A DNA stretch of 64,000 bases, taken from Thamnidium elegans (taxonomy: Eukaryota > Mucoromycota > Mucoromycetes > Mucorales > Mucoraceae). Under the pieces are notes generated by a model. The model worked only from the letters and a program-made list of their open reading frames with translations. It was not told the origin of the DNA and did not search any database. The position numbers and the translations under genes were made by a program. This document shows positions 59,764-64,000 of the stretch, piece by piece. Where the stretch lies: positions 460,568 to 524,567 of the forward strand of contig JAIXMG010000026.1 of the NCBI GenBank assembly GCA_025201345.1. Direction: 5' to 3'. How positions within the stretch are numbered: the stretch's first letter is position 1; every line of letters begins with the position of its first letter.

Positions 59764-61799
59764 ATGACACAAATGTAAGGAGTGATATATAATTGCGAAT
59801 GACTTTTATACTAAAATCTTAATAGATTAAACTTTAAAGGCTTTCTTTTGGAGAATTTCTCCAAAAATAGCATTGATATCACTCACTTTTATGACAGAAT
59901 TGGCGTTCAATTTGAAGATAGGCAAACGATTGAGCGCTCAATCAAGAACAGTGTTAACTGCATTCTAGAAGAAGATTCAGAGTACACAGTTACCCTTCGC
60001 GAAGTTTGCCTTTTTATCTCTGCTGGGGATTTTCTTGTATGTGAATTAGCATATAATATTTTCTGTACTAATATTATATTTTCTTTAGCTTTTAAGGAAT
60101 GAGCCTTGTGAAAACTATTGGCGACAGAAACAGCTGCGCGAGGTTTTAAAACACTCAGAAAACGAAAAAATTGATGATGAGCTTCAACAAAGGCGAAGCA
60201 AAAGATTAAAAAAAATCAAGGTTTGTGCATGAAAAGTCTATCTGACTATTTAGTTCTTAATATCTAATTATTTTAGGAGTTTCCTACGGAACAAGATAAA
60301 GTATTGCCTGGATTTAATTGTTCCACATCATCTATTATCAAATTAAAGGCACATAATACCTTCATGGGTAAGAAGTTTTCGGAGCTTAATACCTTAGAGA
60401 AAATTACTGTTAGGTAAGAAAACAAAACTTTATAATTTATATGATGTTTTGACACGCAAATATAGCAATGGATTTAATTCCATCCTTGATTTAACTGATA
60501 ACAATGATGATTCAGTTTCCCAAAAAACATTATTTACAAAAGAGCAATGGGAGGAACTAAACAATCTTTATAACAAAAAGATTAAATGGAATCCCATTGA
60601 CTCTGAAATTACTCAAGAACTGCAAGAAATTGAAAAAGTAAACTATTACTAAATGATAAAACTTGCAGCAAAAAAATTAACATATTTTTCCTTTATAAAT
60701 AGCTTGCGGAAATAAACATTAAAGAAGCGTATAAGCTTTCTTTGGCTAAACAAATTAAATACACTTTTTCTGAAGAAGAGGCTTTTTTCAAAATTTATTC
60801 TATAATGTAAGTTCTATTTATTTATTTACATTGTTCTGTCTAACTAAATGTTTATCAGATTAAGCACTCTTAAATTTGACCCAAGCATATTATCCTTTTC
60901 CAATAAGAACAAATCCACGGAACAAGATTACATTGTAAAACTTTGGGGTACAATTATCTCTTCCGTTTATGATGATTCATCACTTTCAACTAAATGGTAA
61001 GTATTTAAGAACTCAATGTTTCTTCTGCCTTACTCATAGACTTATTAAGGGGAGAATCAGTGTATAAAGAATCATCACAAGCCAAACGAACCATATCCGA
61101 CCCTTCGCCAGTAGGTGACAAAGTTGATTGTCGTGTGTATACAAAGGGAGCAAATGGAGAAGAAGTAGATGTAATGAATATTGAGTTTGCACGACATCAC
61201 AATAGTAAAAAATTCCAGGATGATCACAGAAAGCTACTCAGGGAAGGAAAGACTATTTCAGACCACTTTTATTATAGTCCATACCTTAAACCTAGAATGA
61301 AAAGGAATATTGCTGGTATTGGAATTCAAATTGCTGGTACTGAGGGTCAAATAAAAAAAGTAAAGCTTGTTGATAAAGGTCTTTATGTCGCAACAAAGTT
61401 GGGTTCTTTACGTCTTCCGTCTTCTTGCCTGGAGCTAAAAAAAGCTCGTACTTTAATTGAGCGGCTATTAACCTTGAAGGTAAGTTTGTAAAATGAAGCT
61501 TATCAAACTCGTCTAATCGTTTACCTCCTTTCTCTTATACGTTTAAGAATGATTTTATGTATTTGGCTAACTGCCAAAATATAATCTCTAATGAAACGAT
61601 GGCTGCCACCAGGCATATGGATCTTAAGCTAAATGTAGAAAGATCGCCATATGAAGAAGAAGAAAATGATGACGAAGAAGAAGAAAAAAGTTCTGATAAG
61701 TATCTATCTTGGGTGCGTGGGAGCTGGTTTCCCCCGTTACCAAGAAAAGATAAGACTTATGATGGGGATTACCCCGAAAATATTTTTAATGCTAAATAA
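59764..61799 (+). CDS. Mucoromycota-type expanded-family protein, possibly nuclease-like
   Basis: Nine exons (59764-59774, 59826-60036, 60089-60220, 60277-60413, 60466-60637, 60703-60806, 60859-60996, 61050-61479, 61548-61799) join exactly in frame to 528 residues. The first exon is just 11 nt (M-T-Q then a split Ile), with a strong GTAAGG donor. N-terminal and middle parts are helical (QKTLFTKEQWEELNNLYNKK, STEQDYIVKLWGTIISSVYD). The C-terminal third has GDKVDCRVYTKGANGEEVDV and MNIEFARHHNSKK, then KRNIAGIGIQIAGTEGQIKK, VKLVDKGLYVATKLGSLRLP and an acidic tail. The D...E-V-D...E-F-A-R spacing (about residues 328-350) resembles PD-(D/E)XK folds, though the usual Lys is Arg here; this is inference. 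From memory, similar proteins are numerous in Mucorales. A decayed relative lies at 15.2-15.7 kb. Confidence 0.7.
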
Positions 61800-61974
61800 A
61801 AAAAGTCCTGATATCATCTTTCACCAATCAGAAGCGGGCTGAGAGAAAGCCAAAATGCTGTATTTATTTCAGATTACGTCGCCCCCCAATCATAATATTT
61901 TTTAATCATAATATTGTTTTTACCCACCAATTTAAATCATTCTTATGTCGTAATTAGAACATTGGTGTTTTGCT

Positions 61975-62670
61975 TGAAAGTATACGAAGTGGGCGTTGCT
62001 AGCTTAGTTTATTTTCTTCTTTTATATCGGGACATGGGCGTTGCTAGTGTCTTGATCAAGTTCAGAAGCAAGTTGGATGTAGTACGTAGTTAACAGGATC
62101 TCATAATTATACTCATTTTATTAACTTTTATTCTCTATCCTCTTTTCATAGGGATTATAAAAAATGGGCTCAGCTTTGGACATGGGCGTTGCTAATGTTT
62201 TGATCAAAGCTTCTTCTTTTTTTTCTTTGAAAGTATACGAAGTGGGCGTTGCTAGCTTAGTTTATTTTCTTCTTTTATATCGGGACATGGGCGTTGCTAG
62301 TGTCTTGATCAAGGCTTCTTCTTTTTTTTCTTTGAAAGTATACGAAGTGGGCGTTGCTAGCTTAGTTTATTTTCTTCTTTTATATCGGGACATGGGCGTT
62401 GCTAGTGTCTTGATCAAGGCTTCTTCTTTTTTTTCTTTGAAAGTATACGAAGTGGGCGTTGCTAGCTTAGTTTATTTTCTTCTTTTATATCGGGACATGG
62501 GCGTTGCTAGTGTCTTGATCAAGTTCAGAAGCAAGTTGGATGTAGTACGTAGTTAACAGGATCTCATAATTATACTCATTTTATTAACTTTTATTCTCTA
62601 TCCTCTTTTCATAGGGATTATAAAAAATGGGCTCAGCTTTGGACATGGGCGTTGCTAGTGTCATAATCAA
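61975..62670 (+). repeat. 105-bp-period tandem array nested in a 463-bp duplication
   Basis: GGGCGTTGCT occurs ten times, at 61991, 62036, 62184, 62244, 62289, 62349, 62394, 62454, 62499 and 62647, with alternating 45/60 spacing that sums to a 105-bp unit. In addition, a block that includes TTCAGAAGCAAGTTGGATGT and runs on to ATGGGCTCAG is present twice at an offset of 463 bp (62061 and 62524; 62164 and 62627). The unit is 35 codons long and stays open in one frame (62164-62556), coding a hydrophobic repeat. No known repeat family is recognised. Confidence 0.85.
62164..62556 (+). CDS. Open frame across the 105-bp array (doubtful)
   Basis: 130 codons from an ATG through the array. It holds three near-identical 35-residue units (DMGVASVLIKASSFFSLKVY, EVGVASLVYFLLLYR) and ends after KFRSKLDVVRS. 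Because the period is a multiple of three, an open frame would survive amplification without selection. Hydrophobic content would suit membrane spans. There is no domain or other support, so it is probably not a gene. Confidence 0.2.
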   Translation: MGSALDMGVANVLIKASSFFSLKVYEVGVASLVYFLLLYRDMGVASVLIKASSFFSLKVYEVGVASLVYFLLLYRDMGVASVLIKASSFFSLKVYEVGVASLVYFLLLYRDMGVASVLIKFRSKLDVVRS

Positions 62671-62982
62671 GGTGAACCTACAAAATACTAGTTGCTGTGT
62701 ATATCATCATGTTGGTGTTGTTATTGGCTCTATCTGGCGTAGTCGTTGGTCATATTTCTATTTACTTCATCCTCCACTTCCTTTTTTGCTACTCATTGCC
62801 ATGCACTATAATAGTATCAGTTTCATTATCGTCTACACATATAATACTATGCACTCAATAATTTTTATTTTATTTAAACAACATCTTGCAGTGTGTATGA
62901 GGCCGGTTACAAAAAAAAAAGAAAAAAAAAAAAAGATTAAACCTTTGTAAATGATTACATGAGTATATTTTTATTCATTTCC

Positions 62983-64000
62983 TTAAAAGGGTTGCCGATG
63001 ACACTTTTTACATTTGGGGTCAGAGTTACACGCGCATCTTTTCGAAACTCGAGGAGCAGGTTTTAATCCCAGTTGTTTACATGTTCTTTTTCGATATGGG
63101 TATTAAGCGAGAGTTACATAATTGTGAGAATTATTAGAACTTCAGCTTCTTGTAACCGAACGGTTTGCTTCATCACAACGTTCAAAACCCTTGCATTTTT
63201 CGAGCAAAGACTGAGCAAGCCTGCACTTAAAGTCAGAATGAAGAATACCCTCTGAATTATTTCCCCAAATCTTATAACAACCGAATGCATTAGCTTCAGC
63301 AATACCAAATACAAATGACAAAAAGCGGACTTCCCAGCGATAAGTCTTCAAGACATCGTGAAAAGAAATCATATTGTCCCCGTGATTGTTATTAGCAACC
63401 ACACTACCTATAAATAAAAATAAATAAAAATCAGTCGTCAAATATAGTAACAACAGTATCCTACTCTTTTGGTTCTTATAATATTCAAATACTTGTGGAC
63501 TACAAAGGCCACGACCGTTAACTTCTTGGTGAACCTGTGTAGAAGGATTTGTAATACTGAAATATGATATCAATACCTTCGCTTTTTTATCTCTATACGA
63601 GCAAACAAATATGGTACGACCAAAGTCATCAACTATCGACATAGAAGCGGAGCTTCCCCATTCAGTCTCGAGACATTGTATCATATCAGTTCGAGGCATT
63701 CCTCTCGGCCTATACATCCTTTTAGCTGTTTGCATAATCGAGAACAGTCCTTGATCCAATAACTTACCTGTCACCAAAGGGGGATCAAACCAAGAATCAG
63801 CAATAATTGTTCTACTAGTAGCAAAACAAGGTTTGTACAAACGTTTAACAGTAGCAATCAAATTCCTGTCTACATCATCAAACACTTTATGTACCTTATC
63901 ATCGACTGTATCAAGTTAGAGGATGCAGTATGTATGATTATCAACAAGAGTTCCGAATTCTTGGTCTATAGAATGAGGTTTTCTAGGCGCCCTTTTAAGA
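62983..64000 (-). mobile_element. PiggyBac-like (DDE_Tnp_1_7) transposase gene, 5' end outside the window
   Basis: PiggyBac transposases cut and paste at TTAA sites with a DDD/E RNase-H-like domain. On the minus strand, coding sequence enters from the right edge. It shows RTIIADSWFDPPLVTGKLLD, then GLFSIMQTAKRMYRPRGMPR and GRTIFVCSYRDKKAKVLISY. After a 57-nt intron (63464-63408) come ANNNHGDNMISFHDVLKTYR and WEVRFLSFVFGIAEANAFGC, the region corresponding to the family's N..GVD...Y..RW..R segment. A Cys-rich end (KRCACNSDPKCKKCHRQPF, stop at 62983) matches the family's C-terminal zinc-binding domain, but how it is spliced on is unresolved: the upstream frame stops at 63142. An in-frame TAA at 63918-63916 may lie in an intron (acceptor-like CTAAC...ACAG follows) or mark decay. 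Whether it is active cannot be told. Confidence 0.6.

Noticed and set aside
61975..62670. CRISPR-like array
   Set aside because: Repeats have no unique spacers of constant size; the whole 105-bp unit is repeated. The host is eukaryotic.

Overview
The window looks like nuclear DNA of a filamentous fungus, most likely Mucoromycota (Mucorales). Three things point there. Intergenic DNA is very A+T-rich and full of poly-A/poly-T runs. Genes carry many short introns (about 50-70 nt) with GTAAG-type donors and clear AG acceptors. The conserved proteins are all eukaryotic: proteasome Rpt1, MCM6, ATP synthase OSCP, Ada2, an SRF-type MADS protein, Ndt80, Afg1, Misato, NF-YA and Rsc9/ARID2. There are no operons or prokaryotic signals. 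I found no tRNA, rRNA, snRNA or CRISPR array. Exon joins were worked out by hand and checked for frame; most genes close exactly in frame.

Layout. 0-2 kb: non-coding. 2.1-3.2 kb: Ser-rich orphan. 5.9-7.6 kb: RPT1. 7.9-8.3 and 9.7-10.3 kb (both minus): two paralogous small secreted proteins that share exon structure and a TATA-region core promoter. 10.7-13.9 kb (minus): MCM6 with G1/S-type promoter sites. 14.6-15.7 kb: a decayed copy of the gene family that has an intact member at 59.8 kb. 16.1-17.1 kb: ATP5/OSCP. 18.3-19.2 kb: acidic protein with a Trp/Cys-rich tail. 20.1-21.6 kb: ADA2. 21.8-23.0 kb: questin-oxidase-like gene whose coding end overlaps FRG1 (minus) tail to tail. 25.8-26.9 kb: MADS box. 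28.4-30.1 kb (minus): possible BRE-like protein. 30.2-31.0 kb (minus): DUF202 membrane protein. 31.4-31.8 kb: small orphan. 32.1-33.6 kb: AFG1. 33.7-35.3 kb (minus): NDT80-type factor. 36 kb: LENG1-like Cir_N protein. 37.5-39.4 kb: Misato/DML1. 39.6-41.8 kb: SWA2-like UBA-TPR-J protein. 41.9-42.9 kb: COG7-like. 43.0-45.6 kb: RA-PH protein. 45.8-46.6 kb (minus): HAP2/NF-YA. 46.9-48.1 kb: Lines homologue. 48.3-51.0 kb (minus): RSC9/ARID2-like.

From about 51 kb the character changes. 51-64 kb is gene-poor and repeat-rich. It holds a 0.7-kb palindrome, a possible pogo/Tigger-type transposon end, a 1.1-kb element with long inverted arms around tandem repeats, an orphan gene with Tyr/Asp-rich repeats (57.3 kb), a 9-exon gene of a probable Mucoromycota-expanded, possibly nuclease-like family (59.8-61.8 kb), a 105-bp-period tandem array (62.0-62.65 kb) and a piggyBac-like transposase running off the right edge.

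The first 51 kb is ordinary housekeeping synteny: transcription and chromatin (ADA2, RSC9, NF-YA, MADS, NDT80), replication (MCM6), the proteasome, mitochondria (OSCP, AFG1, Misato) and Golgi/clathrin traffic (COG7, SWA2). The most interesting points are the secreted-protein pair, the 59.8-kb gene with its relic at 15 kb, an identical 20-bp G-rich motif upstream of two mitochondrial-protein genes with a partial match at FRG1, the overlapping convergent coding ends, and the nested repeats at 52-63 kb.
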